64,000 nucleotides of DNA from positions 186,001 through 250,000 of the forward strand of contig NZ_VUMM01000001.1 of the NCBI RefSeq assembly GCF_009696175.1, given 5' to 3'. Positions within the stretch are counted from its first letter, which is position 1. The number at the start of each line of letters is the position of its first letter. The notes under the pieces were generated by a model that made no database searches, was not told the origin of the DNA, and saw only the letters and a program-made list of their open reading frames with translations. A program made the position numbers and the translations under genes. Source of the stretch: Floccifex porci. GTDB lineage: Bacteria > Bacillota_I > Bacilli_A > Erysipelotrichales > Erysipelotrichaceae. This document shows positions 7,989 through 16,476 of this stretch, piece by piece.

Positions 7989-9335
7989 ATGAGTTTTCAA
8001 GATATTTACAAACAAAAACTTGTCAGTGCTAAAGAAGCAGTTTCCGTTATTAAAAGTGGAGACTGGGTTGACTACGGCTGGACCACAGGAACACCTGATG
8101 TTTGTGATCAGGAAATCGCAAAACGTTTACCAGAATTGGAAGATGTGAAATTTCGCGGTGGAATTTTATTAAAAGAACCAGAAATTTTTAAAATTGATCA
8201 TCCTGAAAAACATATGACTTGGAATAGCTGGCATATGGGTGGAATTGAACGAAAAGCCATCGCAAGAGGATTTAGTTTTTATAGTCCCATCCGTTATTCT
8301 GAACTTCCACGCTATTATCGTGAAAGCAAAGATCCAGTGGATGTGGCTGTATTTCAGGTAGCACCGATGGATGCACATGGATATTTTAATTTTGGACCTA
8401 ATGCTTCACATATGGCAGCTATGTGTGAAAAAGCAAAAGTTATTATTGTAGAAGTGAATGAAAACATGCCTAGATGTTTAGGTGGTTTTGAAGAAGGAAT
8501 TCATATTAAGGATGTCACACATGTTGTAGAAGGAAACAATTCGCCAATTGGACAATTAAAAGGTTCTGGACCAGCTACTGAAGTGGATATCGCTGTGGCA
8601 AAACAAATTGTAGAATTAATCCCCAATGGAGCCTGTTTACAGTTAGGAATTGGCGGAATGCCTAATGCTGTTGGTTCTTTGATTGCCCAAAGTGATCTGA
8701 AAAATTTAGGTATTCACACAGAAATGTATGTGGATGCTTTTGTGGATATAGCCAAAGCTGGAAAAATTACTGGTTTAAACAAATCAATAGATAAAGGAAG
8801 ACAGGTTTATGCGTTTGGAGCAGGAACTCAAAAATTATATGATTATCTGGATAATAACCCGGAATGTATGTCAGCTCCAGTAAGCTATACCAATGATATT
8901 CGTTCCATTGCTGCATTGGATAATTTTATTTCCATCAACAATGCGGTCAATGTAGATTTATTTGGTCAGGTCAGTGCTGAAAGTGCAGGTATCAAACATA
9001 TTTCAGGAGCAGGTGGACAATTGGATTTTGTATTGGGTGCATATTTAAGTAATGGTGGAAAATCTATCATTTGTTTAAGTTCGACTTTTGTAAATAAGAA
9101 AACAGGAAAACTGGAAAGTCGAATTATACCTACTTTAGCAAATGGTTCCATTGTAACAGATACGCGTGCAAACATTCATTATTTATGTACAGAATATGGT
9201 TGTGTCAATTTGAAAGGTTTAACTGCCTGGCAAAAAGCAGAAGCCATTATATCAGTGGCTCATCCTGATTTCAGACAACAATTGATTGATCAGGCCAATG
9301 CAATGCATATTTGGAAAAATTCAAATAATCGTTAA
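7989..9335 (+). CDS. but: Butyryl-CoA:acetate CoA-transferase
   Basis: At 448 residues this matches the gut-bacterial But enzyme, which moves CoA from butyryl-CoA to acetate, releasing butyrate and acetyl-CoA in the last fermentation step. Highly conserved But segments are [51 protein letters not shown] and [17 protein letters not shown]. The CoA-ester-forming Glu is Glu245 in HTEMYVDAF. Related family members (4-hydroxybutyrate or propionate CoA-transferases) cannot be excluded by sequence alone, but the motifs favour But. It is monocistronic, with its own promoter and a strong GGAGGG. Pta and NfnAB elsewhere in the window fit a butyrate fermenter. Confidence 0.87.
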   Translation: MSFQDIYKQKLVSAKEAVSVIKSGDWVDYGWTTGTPDVCDQEIAKRLPELEDVKFRGGILLKEPEIFKIDHPEKHMTWNSWHMGGIERKAIARGFSFYSPIRYSELPRYYRESKDPVDVAVFQVAPMDAHGYFNFGPNASHMAAMCEKAKVIIVEVNENMPRCLGGFEEGIHIKDVTHVVEGNNSPIGQLKGSGPATEVDIAVAKQIVELIPNGACLQLGIGGMPNAVGSLIAQSDLKNLGIHTEMYVDAFVDIAKAGKITGLNKSIDKGRQVYAFGAGTQKLYDYLDNNPECMSAPVSYTNDIRSIAALDNFISINNAVNVDLFGQVSAESAGIKHISGAGGQLDFVLGAYLSNGGKSIICLSSTFVNKKTGKLESRIIPTLANGSIVTDTRANIHYLCTEYGCVNLKGLTAWQKAEAIISVAHPDFRQQLIDQANAMHIWKNSNNR

Positions 9336-9342
9336 AAAAATA

Positions 9343-9370
9343 TTGCTTTTTCTGTAAATTTTGATATAAT
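9343..9370 (+). promoter_or_regulatory. Promoter of rpsU
   Basis: TTGCTT (9343-9348), a 16-nt spacer and TATAAT (9365-9370) with an upstream TG form a strong SigA-type promoter. The predicted start is about 27 nt before the rpsU ATG. Confidence 0.7.
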
Positions 9371-9403
9371 TTTGTTGCTTAACTCGGGAGGGAGGTTTGT
9401 TTC

Positions 9404-9583
9404 ATGGCAAAAGTAATTGTGAAAGAAAATGAGCAATTAGATGACGCTTTAAGAAGATTTAAACGTCAAGTTTCTCGCAATGGTACCCTTGCTGAGGCCC
9501 GTAAAAGAGAATATTACGTTAAACCTGGTGTGCGTAGAAAATTTAAATCTGAAGCTGCGCGCAAGGCACGTAGGGGTAAATAA
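9404..9583 (+). CDS. rpsU: 30S ribosomal protein S21
   Basis: This 59-residue basic protein ([20 protein letters not shown] at its start, RREYYVKPG-like centre, Lys/Arg-rich C-terminus) is S21. It sits at the mRNA exit platform of the 30S subunit and helps initiation. The length and the [15 protein letters not shown] stretch are diagnostic. GGAGGGAGG is a very strong ribosome site. A strong promoter upstream and a terminator 1 nt after the stop make it a self-contained unit, as expected for high expression. Confidence 0.95.
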   Translation: MAKVIVKENEQLDDALRRFKRQVSRNGTLAEARKREYYVKPGVRRKFKSEAARKARRGK

Positions 9584-9584
9584 T

Positions 9585-9609
9585 AAATCTGCTTTATGCA
9601 GATTTTTTT
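9585..9609 (+). terminator. Intrinsic terminator of rpsU
   Basis: AAATCTGC and GCAGATTT form an 8-bp stem around TTTAT, followed by a T-run. It begins 1 nt after the rpsU stop. Some read-through could feed phoH, which has no obvious promoter of its own. Confidence 0.8.
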
Positions 9610-9627
9610 CTTGAGGAGGATTTTTAA

Positions 9628-10581
9628 TTGGCATTTGTATCAATAGATTTATCTGAATTTACTTATGAAGAAATTCAACTTTTTACAGGTCTTCATGATT
9701 GTAATTTAGATGTATTTTCTAAAAAATTTAAAATTAAATGTAATATTCGAAATCATAGTCTTTTATTTGAACAGAATGAATACACTTTAAATGTTAAAGA
9801 AGTGGTTAAGGTCTGTTTTGATTATATTGGGATTTCACATTCATTAAGTCCTCAAGATGTGCATTATTTTGCTGATTTATCTTTAGAAAATAAACTGCAT
9901 TCTTTTCATATCAACCAGCTATCATCAATTGGTAAAACAAAATCCGGTAAAATGATTTATCCTAAAACGGTTGGACAAGCTATTCTGTGTTCTTCTTTTA
10001 AGAAAAAAGATATTATTTTCGCAACAGGAGTTGCAGGTACTGGAAAAACTTATTTATCTGTTTGTTATGCGGTTTCGAAATTAAAAAACAATGAAGTGAG
10101 TAAAATTGTATTGACTCGACCTGCTGTAGAAGCAGGAGAATCATTAGGATTTTTACCAGGAGATATGAAAGAAAAAGTAGATCCTTATCTGCGACCTTTG
10201 TATGATGCCTTATACGATATGCTGGGGGTTGAAACGGTTGAAAAATATATTGAGAAACAGATCATCGAAATTGCACCCCTTGCTTTTATGAGAGGTCGTA
10301 CATTAAACGATGCAATTGTGATTCTGGATGAAGCACAGAATACAACACAGGCTCAAATGAAAATGTTTTTAACACGTATGGGTAAAAATTCACAATTGAT
10401 CGTTAATGGAGATGTAACACAGATCGATCTGATCAAAAAACAGGAATCTGGTTTGATTCAGGCCTGTGACATTTTAAAAGGAATTGAGGAGATTGCCATC
10501 GTCCATTTAAGTTCTAAAGATGTAGTTCGGCATCCTCTTGTACAGAAGATTATTGAACGCTATTCAATGATTGAAAAATAA
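9628..10581 (+). CDS. phoH: PhoH-family ATPase
   Basis: A 317-residue PhoH-like (YbeZ) P-loop ATPase. Walker A is GVAGTGKT (134-141) and Walker B VILDEAQN (231-238). VLTRPAVEAGESLGFLPGD between them is the family hallmark. The family is linked to rRNA processing and ribosome quality control together with the endonuclease YbeY. In most Bacillota ybeY follows directly; here yebC follows instead. I start at the TTG at 9628: GAGGAGG lies 8 nt upstream and no ATG fits the alignment. Confidence 0.92.
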   Translation: MAFVSIDLSEFTYEEIQLFTGLHDCNLDVFSKKFKIKCNIRNHSLLFEQNEYTLNVKEVVKVCFDYIGISHSLSPQDVHYFADLSLENKLHSFHINQLSSIGKTKSGKMIYPKTVGQAILCSSFKKKDIIFATGVAGTGKTYLSVCYAVSKLKNNEVSKIVLTRPAVEAGESLGFLPGDMKEKVDPYLRPLYDALYDMLGVETVEKYIEKQIIEIAPLAFMRGRTLNDAIVILDEAQNTTQAQMKMFLTRMGKNSQLIVNGDVTQIDLIKKQESGLIQACDILKGIEEIAIVHLSSKDVVRHPLVQKIIERYSMIEK

Positions 10582-10625
10582 ATACACATATTATATACTT
10601 AATTAGAAATTTGGAAGGTGAAATT

Positions 10626-11357
10626 ATGGGTAGACATTTTGAAGTTAGAGCGGCTGCTATGCAGAAAACAGCCAATCAGAAGGCAAAAATTTATTCTCGT
10701 TACTCTAAAGAGATTTTAGTTGCTGCCAAAAACGGGGATCCAAATCCCGATATGAATCAAAGTTTAAAGAAAGCCATTGATCGTGCAAAAGCAAACAATG
10801 TGCCTGCAGACGTTATCAAACGTGCTATTGATAAAGCTAAATCCAGTGCTGATGAAAGTTATTCAAGTGCCAGATATGAAGGATTTGGTTCTGGTGGTGG
10901 TTCTACAATCATTATTGACTGTTTAACAGATAATGCGAATCGTACCATTGCCAATTTAAGAGCCTGCTTCAATAAAGCACATGCTAAATTAGGTGTAGGT
11001 GGTTCTGTATCTTTCGGTTATGAACATTTAGGAGTCATTGTGATTCAGTATGAAGATGAAGAAGCTATGTTAGATGCTTTGATGATGGCAGATATCGATG
11101 TTCGTGATATTGAAGTTGAAGATGGATATATGACAGTAACGGTTGATCCTACTCAGTTGGATGATGCCAAAACGGCTGTTGAATCTTTAATTGATGGGGT
11201 TAAATTTGAAGTACTGGAAGACAAAATGGTTCCAAATGAAACAGTTACATTGTCTGGTGAAGATTTAACGTTATTTAAACGTCTTGTGACTTTATTAGAA
11301 GATGTAGATGATGTTCAGAATGTTTACCATAATGTTGAAAATATAGATGAAGAATAA
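10626..11357 (+). CDS. yebC: YebC/TACO1-family translation or transcription factor
   Basis: This 243-residue protein belongs to the YebC/PmpR/TACO1 family. It was first described as a DNA-binding regulator and more recently as a ribosome-associated factor that relieves stalling at proline-rich stretches. The N-terminus GRHFEVRAAAMQKTANQKAKIYS and the NVPADVIKRAIDKAK and GGSVSFGYEHLGV segments are typical. I start at ATG 10626, preceded by GAAGGTG, and not at an in-frame TTG 15 nt earlier that overlaps this ribosome site. The acidic C-terminus is normal for the family. Confidence 0.92.
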   Translation: MGRHFEVRAAAMQKTANQKAKIYSRYSKEILVAAKNGDPNPDMNQSLKKAIDRAKANNVPADVIKRAIDKAKSSADESYSSARYEGFGSGGGSTIIIDCLTDNANRTIANLRACFNKAHAKLGVGGSVSFGYEHLGVIVIQYEDEEAMLDALMMADIDVRDIEVEDGYMTVTVDPTQLDDAKTAVESLIDGVKFEVLEDKMVPNETVTLSGEDLTLFKRLVTLLEDVDDVQNVYHNVENIDEE

Positions 11358-11379
11358 AATCTGTTGAAAAAGAGAAAAT

Positions 11380-11565
11380 AAAAGATTTGTTTATTTAGAG
11401 AGATAGTGGATGGTGAAAACTATTAAACCGCTTTTATTTGGACACTTGGGAGGAATCGCACTAAAAAGCGATCGTTAGCTGCGTTAAAGCAATGAGAGCT
11501 CCTGACTGGAGAAGTAAGGTGGTACCGCGTCAATCACGTCCTTATATTTATAAGGGCGTTTTTTG
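11380..11565 (+). promoter_or_regulatory. T-box leader of the hisS-aspS operon
   Basis: The 14-nt T-box AAGGTGGTACCGCG is at 11516-11529, followed by a 10-bp terminator hairpin (11536-11559) and a T-run. Upstream, AGAGAG and a stem around ATAGT/ACTAT precede a specifier-loop region TTTGGACACTTGGG. The specifier reads GACAC (11441-11445), which contains both GAC (Asp) and CAC (His) in overlapping registers. Uncharged tRNA would pair with the specifier and, through its NCCA end, with TGGT of the T-box. This would stabilise the antiterminator and allow hisS-aspS transcription. The 5' limit is approximate. Confidence 0.93.
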
Positions 11566-11586
11566 TTTAAAAGAAAGGATAAAAAT

Positions 11587-12861
11587 ATGGCATATCAGAT
11601 ACCAAGAGGAACAGCTGATGTTTTCCAGGAAAAATCGTATTCCTGGCAGGCTCTAGAAGAAAGATTAAGACAATTTTGTTACTTATACAATTACGATGAA
11701 ATTCGTACTCCAATTTTTGAACATACTAATGTATTTAAAAGAGAAAACGATTCCAGTGATATGGTAAATAAAGAAATGTATACATTTACTTTACCAAATT
11801 CTAGTACTTCTTTAACATTACGACCTGAAGGAACAGCAGGAACGGTTCGCTCTTTTGTTGAAAATAAAATGTATGCGAATCCAGATTTGCCAGTTAAATT
11901 GTATTATATGGGTCCTATGTTCCGTCATGAAAGACCTCAAAAAGGTAGAATGCGTATATTTAATCAGTTTGGAATTGAATGTTTAGGAAATAAAAGTCCA
12001 TATACAGATGTTGAAAGCATTGTACTGGCTTTTTCCATTTTAAAATCATTGGGATTAAAAGATATTAAAGTCTGTTTAAATACATTAGGAGACGATGCAT
12101 CCAGAAATGCATATCGAGAAGCTTTAAAAGACTATTTTAAACCATATTTAGAAGATTTATGTTCGGACTGTAAACGTCGTTATCAGCAGAATCCATTACG
12201 TATTTTAGATTGTAAAGTGGATCATGATAAAGAATATATGAAACACGCTCCAAGCATGAAAGATTATTTAAATGAAGAAAGTAAAAAGTATTTTGATACT
12301 GTATGTCAATTGCTTGAAACATTAGATATTCCATATGAAGTTGATGATCGACTAGTTAGAGGTCTGGATTACTATTCTCATACCGTTTTTGAAATTGTAT
12401 CGGTAAATTCCAGCATGGGTGCTCAATCCACTGTTCTGGCAGGTGGTCGCTATGACAATCTGATTTCTTATTTTGGTGGTCCTGAAGGAATGAGTGGAAT
12501 TGGATGGGCTTTAGGTATGGAAAGAATTCTTCTGGCTTTAGAAGCAGAAGGAATTGTTTTAGAAGAAAAACCAGGATTGGATGCTTATGTGATGTGTTTA
12601 GATTCTCAGGCACAAACGTATGCATTTGAAATTTTAACACAGCTTCGTGCCAATGGTTTTAGAGCGGATATGGATTATCTTCAAAGAGGATTTAAAGGAC
12701 AATTTAAAGCAGTCGCTCGTTCTAAAGCAAAATTTGCGATATTAATTGGTTCTAATGAAATGGATTCACAAGAAGTATCCATTAAAAATATTGAAACACA
12801 GGTTCAAACAACCATTTCAAGAAATGAAATCATTGATTTTTTAGATAAGGAGTTTGATTAG
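11587..12861 (+). CDS. hisS: Histidyl-tRNA synthetase
   Basis: HisRS (424 residues) charges tRNA-His with histidine. It is a class II synthetase: motif 1 region at the start (QIPRGTADVF), motif 2 (MGPMFRHERPQKGRMRIFNQFG), the histidine-A signature LVRGLDYYSHTVFE, motif 3 (GIGWALGMERILLAL), and a C-terminal anticodon-binding domain from about residue 330. ATG 11587 is preceded by AAGAAAGGATAAA. The gene is the first of a T-box-controlled pair and its stop is 1 nt from aspS. Confidence 0.95.
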   Translation: MAYQIPRGTADVFQEKSYSWQALEERLRQFCYLYNYDEIRTPIFEHTNVFKRENDSSDMVNKEMYTFTLPNSSTSLTLRPEGTAGTVRSFVENKMYANPDLPVKLYYMGPMFRHERPQKGRMRIFNQFGIECLGNKSPYTDVESIVLAFSILKSLGLKDIKVCLNTLGDDASRNAYREALKDYFKPYLEDLCSDCKRRYQQNPLRILDCKVDHDKEYMKHAPSMKDYLNEESKKYFDTVCQLLETLDIPYEVDDRLVRGLDYYSHTVFEIVSVNSSMGAQSTVLAGGRYDNLISYFGGPEGMSGIGWALGMERILLALEAEGIVLEEKPGLDAYVMCLDSQAQTYAFEILTQLRANGFRADMDYLQRGFKGQFKAVARSKAKFAILIGSNEMDSQEVSIKNIETQVQTTISRNEIIDFLDKEFD

Positions 12862-12862
12862 A

Positions 12863-14602
12863 ATGAAACGTACACACAACAATGGAGATTTGCGATTATC
12901 CAATGTGAATGAACATGTAGATTTAATTGGATGGGTATCAAAAAAACGTAATTTTGGACAGCTGGTATTTATTGATTTAAGAGATCGTTCGGGTATCTGT
13001 CAGCTTGTCTTTGACGAAACAATGAAAGAATCTTTAAAAGAAGTTCGTAATGAATATCTATTAAATGTATCAGGTACTGTTATGAAAAGACAGTCCAGCA
13101 ATCCAGATTTAAAAACAGGAGAAATTGAAGTTAAAGTCGAAAGTTTTGAAATTATCAATTCCGCAAAAACAACTCCAATTATTATTGCCGATGATACCGA
13201 TGCATTAGAAGATACAAGACTGCAGTATCGTTACCTGGATCTAAGACGTCCTATTATGCAGCAGAAATTAATCATGAGACATCAGATTACACGTTCTATG
13301 CGTGATTATCTGGATAATCATGGATTTATTGAAATTGAAACACCAATGCTGGGAAAAAGTACACCTGAAGGAGCCAGAGATTATTTGGTTCCATCACGTG
13401 TTCATCCAGGATCATTTTACGCATTGCCACAGTCTCCACAATTGTATAAACAGCTGCTGATGATTTCTGGTTTTGAAAGATATTATCAGTTTGCCCGCTG
13501 TTTTAGAGATGAAGATCTCAGAGCCGATCGTCAAACGGATTTTACACAGGTAGACATTGAAACAAGTTTCTTAACACAGGATGAAATTATTGATTTTACA
13601 GAAGAAATGCTTGTGAAATTAATGAAAGATGTTAAAAATATCGAAGTGAAACGACCATTTTTACGTTTAACTTATAAAGAAGCGATGAATCGATTTGGTA
13701 GTGATAAACCAGACAATCGTTTTGGAATGGAATTACAGGAATTAACCGATGTATTTAAAAATTCTTCTTTCCAGGTATTTAAAAAATGTATTGAATCCAA
13801 TGGTTATATAAAAGGAATTGTAGTCAATGATTTTGCTCATATTTCTCGAAAAGAAATTGATAAATGGACAAATCTGGCTAAGAAAAATGGTGCAAAAGGA
13901 TTAGTCACTTTAAAAGCACAAAATCACACATTAACAGGATCGGCAAGTAAATTCTTATCTGAAGATGAAATTCAGGCTTTATATGATACATGTAAATTAA
14001 AAGAAAATGATGTATTGTTCATTGTAAGTGATACATGGAATAAAACATGTAACGCATTAGGAGCTTTGCGTAATGGAATTGCCAGTGAATTAGGATTAAA
14101 AAAGAAAAACGAATTTTCTTATTTATGGGTCGTTGATTTTCCAATGTTTGACTGGTCTGAAGAAGAACAAAGATGGGTTGCCTGTCATCATCCATTTACG
14201 CAACCGAAAGAAGAAGATATTCCTTTGCTGGATACAGATCAGGGAAGCGTTCGCTCCAATGCCTATGATATCATATTAAATGGATATGAATTGGGTGGGG
14301 GATCTTTGCGTATTTATGACAACAAGCTGCAGACAAAAATCTTTGAATTACTGGGATTAAGTGATGAAGATATCCAGACAAAATTTGGATTCTTTGTGGA
14401 CGCTTTCCAGTATGGTACCCCTCCTCATGGTGGTCTGGCTTTTGGACTGGATCGTGTTGCTATGATTTTAAGTGAATCTGATTCAATACGTGATGTTATC
14501 GCATTCCCTAAAAATGCTAATGCGAAATGTCCAATGTCAAAAGCACCTACACCAGTGGACAACAAACAATTAAAAGAACTGCATATTGAAATTGTAGATT
14601 AA
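12863..14602 (+). CDS. aspS: Aspartyl-tRNA synthetase
   Basis: AspRS (579 residues) has an N-terminal OB-fold for the anticodon, the class II core, and the bacterial insertion (GAD) domain around residues 290-410. Motifs seen are YRYLDLRRPIMQ, FIEIETPML, FRDEDLRADRQTDFTQ and the final GLAFGLDRVAMIL. I start at ATG 12863 with AAGGAG upstream; the in-frame ATT/ATG region 9 nt earlier lies inside hisS. A terminator overlaps the stop. Whether it is discriminating or also charges tRNA-Asn cannot be told from this sequence. Confidence 0.95.
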   Translation: MKRTHNNGDLRLSNVNEHVDLIGWVSKKRNFGQLVFIDLRDRSGICQLVFDETMKESLKEVRNEYLLNVSGTVMKRQSSNPDLKTGEIEVKVESFEIINSAKTTPIIIADDTDALEDTRLQYRYLDLRRPIMQQKLIMRHQITRSMRDYLDNHGFIEIETPMLGKSTPEGARDYLVPSRVHPGSFYALPQSPQLYKQLLMISGFERYYQFARCFRDEDLRADRQTDFTQVDIETSFLTQDEIIDFTEEMLVKLMKDVKNIEVKRPFLRLTYKEAMNRFGSDKPDNRFGMELQELTDVFKNSSFQVFKKCIESNGYIKGIVVNDFAHISRKEIDKWTNLAKKNGAKGLVTLKAQNHTLTGSASKFLSEDEIQALYDTCKLKENDVLFIVSDTWNKTCNALGALRNGIASELGLKKKNEFSYLWVVDFPMFDWSEEEQRWVACHHPFTQPKEEDIPLLDTDQGSVRSNAYDIILNGYELGGGSLRIYDNKLQTKIFELLGLSDEDIQTKFGFFVDAFQYGTPPHGGLAFGLDRVAMILSESDSIRDVIAFPKNANAKCPMSKAPTPVDNKQLKELHIEIVD

Positions 14603-14628
14603 AATCAGACTTCTGTCTGATTTTTTCT
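14601..14628 (+). terminator. Intrinsic terminator of hisS-aspS
   Basis: AAAATCAGAC and GTCTGATTTT form a perfect 10-bp stem with loop TTCT, followed by T-rich sequence. The aspS TAA lies at the base of the 5' arm. Confidence 0.85.
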
Positions 14629-14640
14629 TTAAAAAAATGG

Positions 14641-14669
14641 TTGAAAGAATATCATTCTTTCTATATTAT
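14641..14669 (+). promoter_or_regulatory. Promoter of 6S RNA with palindromic spacer
   Basis: TTGAAA (14641-14646), a 17-nt spacer and TATTAT (14664-14669) predict initiation near G14676, exactly where the 6S closing stem begins. A perfect inverted repeat GAAAGAAT-ATC-ATTCTTTC (14643-14661) fills the spacer and overlaps the -35. Confidence 0.75.
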
Positions 14670-14675
14670 GAAATT

Positions 14676-14828
14676 GTCCAGAGGTTTACATTTTTCCTAC
14701 ATGAAGAGATAAGGGAGACCGGATGTTGACTTATTGTGTTGAAAGCTGACTACGAGTTGGAATCCTAATATATTTCACAGGTCACCCACCTGTAATTACA
14801 GGGAAAGATCTCTATCTCTGGACTTTTA
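14676..14828 (+). ncRNA. ssrS: 6S RNA
   Basis: 6S RNA mimics an open promoter and sequesters vegetative RNA polymerase. The ends GTCCAGAG (14676-14683) and CTCTGGAC (14816-14823) are complementary and form the terminal stem. The intervening 130 nt can fold as a long interrupted hairpin with a central bubble. The location directly downstream of aspS is that of bsrA in Bacillus. A canonical promoter places the 5' end at about 14676. The identification rests on the ends, size and synteny; no covariance search was possible. The 3' end is uncertain by a few bases. Confidence 0.85.
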
Positions 14829-14855
14829 TATTGTCATATATAATGACAATATAAA
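14825..14855 (+). terminator. AT-rich hairpin after 6S RNA
   Basis: A perfect 13-bp stem TTTATATTGTCAT/ATGACAATATAAA closes a 5-nt loop immediately after the 6S terminal stem. It lacks a following T-run, so it may be a processing or stabilising hairpin, or a weak terminator. Confidence 0.5.
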
Positions 14856-14885
14856 GGATAATATAGAATCATAAGGAGTGATTCT

Positions 14886-15008
14886 ATGTTAAAAATAATT
14901 ATGTGTATGTGTATCGATCCAATTTTCTGTATTCTGACTATTGCAGAATTTCTTTCCTGGATTGGATTAATGATCAGTATTATTTATTTTATAAAGAAAA
15001 TTATATAG
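14886..15008 (+). CDS. Small hydrophobic membrane protein, 40 residues, unknown
   Basis: The ORF starts MLKIIMCMC, has a hydrophobic stretch FCILTIAEFLSWIGLMISII (about residues 14-33) that can span the membrane once, and ends YFIKKII. AAGGAG lies 7 nt before the ATG, a very good ribosome site. That site sits in the loop of an inverted repeat TAGAATC/GATTCTA (7 bp). The HD hydrolase starts 12 nt after its stop and the upstream motif ATATAGAATC is repeated there, so the two are likely one unit. A coding role is likely but unproven. A type I toxin-like or regulatory micropeptide is possible. Confidence 0.5.
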   Translation: MLKIIMCMCIDPIFCILTIAEFLSWIGLMISIIYFIKKII

Positions 15009-15020
15009 AATCGAGGAGTT

Positions 15021-15599
15021 ATGAGCAAACAGACATTTATCGATATTTATCAGAAAAATATAAAAAGAGAAGGTTCAAAAGAATTTCTGGATTATTTATG
15101 TTCCAGTAAATCTGACTTTTTTATAGCCCCAGCCAGTACTCGTTTTCATGGAAATTATGAAGGTGGTCTTGTCGATCATAGTATTCACGTTTTTGAATGT
15201 TTAAAAGATTACTGTTCCAGGAATCGTGTCAAAGAACGATATGGAATGGATTTTTCAGATGAATCCATAGCGATTGTAAGTTTGCTTCATGATGTATGCA
15301 AAATTAATGTATATAAAAAATCTGTTCGAAATAAAAAAGTGAATGGGAAATGGATCGAAGTTCCATTTTATGAATATGAAGATGAAATGCCATATGGTCA
15401 TGGTGAAAAGAGTGTTTATATGATTACACCTTTTATGAAATTAACACGACAGGAAGCTTTTGCGATTCGTTATCATATGGGATTTTCAAATGAAGATCCA
15501 AAACAGAATGTAGGATATACATTTGAACATTTCCCTTTAGCTTTTGCTTTAAGCACAGCCGATATGGAAGCAACTTATTTCTGTGATGAAATGAAGTAG
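15021..15599 (+). CDS. HD-domain hydrolase
   Basis: A 192-residue protein with the metal-binding HD pattern: an early His in RFHGNYEGGLVDHSIHVFE, the HD pair in SLLHDVCKI (about residues 92-100), a later His in YGHGEKSVYMI, and a C-terminal Asp in LSTADMEA. HD enzymes hydrolyse phosphoester bonds in nucleotides or nucleic acids; the substrate here is not known. The closest recognisable type is the small stand-alone HD hydrolase of Bacillota and phages. GAGGAG precedes the ATG. The stop codon lies within a terminator stem. Confidence 0.8.
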   Translation: MSKQTFIDIYQKNIKREGSKEFLDYLCSSKSDFFIAPASTRFHGNYEGGLVDHSIHVFECLKDYCSRNRVKERYGMDFSDESIAIVSLLHDVCKINVYKKSVRNKKVNGKWIEVPFYEYEDEMPYGHGEKSVYMITPFMKLTRQEAFAIRYHMGFSNEDPKQNVGYTFEHFPLAFALSTADMEATYFCDEMK

Positions 15600-15619
15600 A
15601 TTTCAATCTGCTTTTTTTT
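15596..15619 (+). terminator. Terminator embedding the HD hydrolase stop
   Basis: GTAGAT pairs with ATCTGC (one G-T pair) around a 4-nt loop, followed by 8 T. The TAG is in the 5' arm. The stem is short, so efficiency may be moderate. Confidence 0.6.
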
Positions 15620-15645
15620 ATGTTATTATAGACAAAGGTGAAAAT

Positions 15646-16476
15646 ATGGATGGAATTTTAGTTATAAATAAACCAATGGGAATGACCAGTCATGATGTTG
15701 TAAATATATTAAGAAAAAAATTAAAACAAAAAAAAATTGGACATACAGGAACTTTAGATCCCGATGCTTCTGGGGTATTAATTATATTATTGGGAAAAGC
15801 CTGTAAAGCATTACAGTTTCTTCAGGATACAGATAAAGTCTATAAGAGTTCCATTCAACTGGGATACAATACCGATACGGATGATATATATGGAAATAAA
15901 ATCAGTGAAAAAGAAATCAATCTGGATTTTGATTTTGAAAAGGTACTTTCTTCTTTTACAGGGAAACAAAGACAGAAAGTACCAATGACTTCGGCTAAAA
16001 AAATCAATGGAAAAAAACTGATGGAATATCAAAGAGAAGGGATTACAGATCTGGATGTTTATACAGATGTAGAAATTTATTCAATAAAGAGGATATCAAA
16101 AGAAGATCTTTCTTTTATTGTACATTGTTCATCTGGATGTTATGTAAGATCGATCTGTCGAGATTTTGGTTTAAAAACTGATAATTTAAGCTGTATGAAA
16201 TCACTGGAGAGAATACAGGTAGGTCGTTTTACAATCGATATGGCGCAGAATTTAGAAGATGTATCTTTGGATTCAATTCAGTTATATCCATTGGAAATGG
16301 TTCTTTCTCATATTGAAAAAATAGAATATCAGCCTGTAAAGGATATATACAATGGAAAATCCATTCGTATAGAAACAAAAGCCGATCAAATTTGTTTATA
16401 CGATAACAATCAGCCTATTGCGATTTATCAGAGGAAATCAGATGATATATTCAGTTGTGTAAGGGGGTTATTCTAA
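15646..16476 (+). CDS. truB: tRNA pseudouridine-55 synthase
   Basis: TruB (276 residues) makes pseudouridine 55 in the T-loop of tRNAs. The catalytic motif is KIGHTGTLDPDASGVL (Asp at about residue 42). The N-terminal INKPMGMTSHDVV and later VPMTSAKKINGKK and GCYVRSICRDFG segments are conserved. An extended -10 (TGT TATTAT, 15621-15629) and AAAGGTG precede the ATG. The stop and the ribF start share one base (TAATG), and truB-ribF pairing is usual in bacteria. Confidence 0.94.
   Translation: MDGILVINKPMGMTSHDVVNILRKKLKQKKIGHTGTLDPDASGVLIILLGKACKALQFLQDTDKVYKSSIQLGYNTDTDDIYGNKISEKEINLDFDFEKVLSSFTGKQRQKVPMTSAKKINGKKLMEYQREGITDLDVYTDVEIYSIKRISKEDLSFIVHCSSGCYVRSICRDFGLKTDNLSCMKSLERIQVGRFTIDMAQNLEDVSLDSIQLYPLEMVLSHIEKIEYQPVKDIYNGKSIRIETKADQICLYDNNQPIAIYQRKSDDIFSCVRGLF

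Noticed and set aside
10582-10625. Possible promoter in the phoH-yebC gap
   Set aside because: The AT-rich sequence gives several poor -10 matches and no -35, so I could not choose one.
14903-15109. 68-codon ORF overlapping the 40-residue ORF and the HD gene
   Set aside because: It is out of frame with both, has no ribosome site, and the encoded sequence has no family resemblance.
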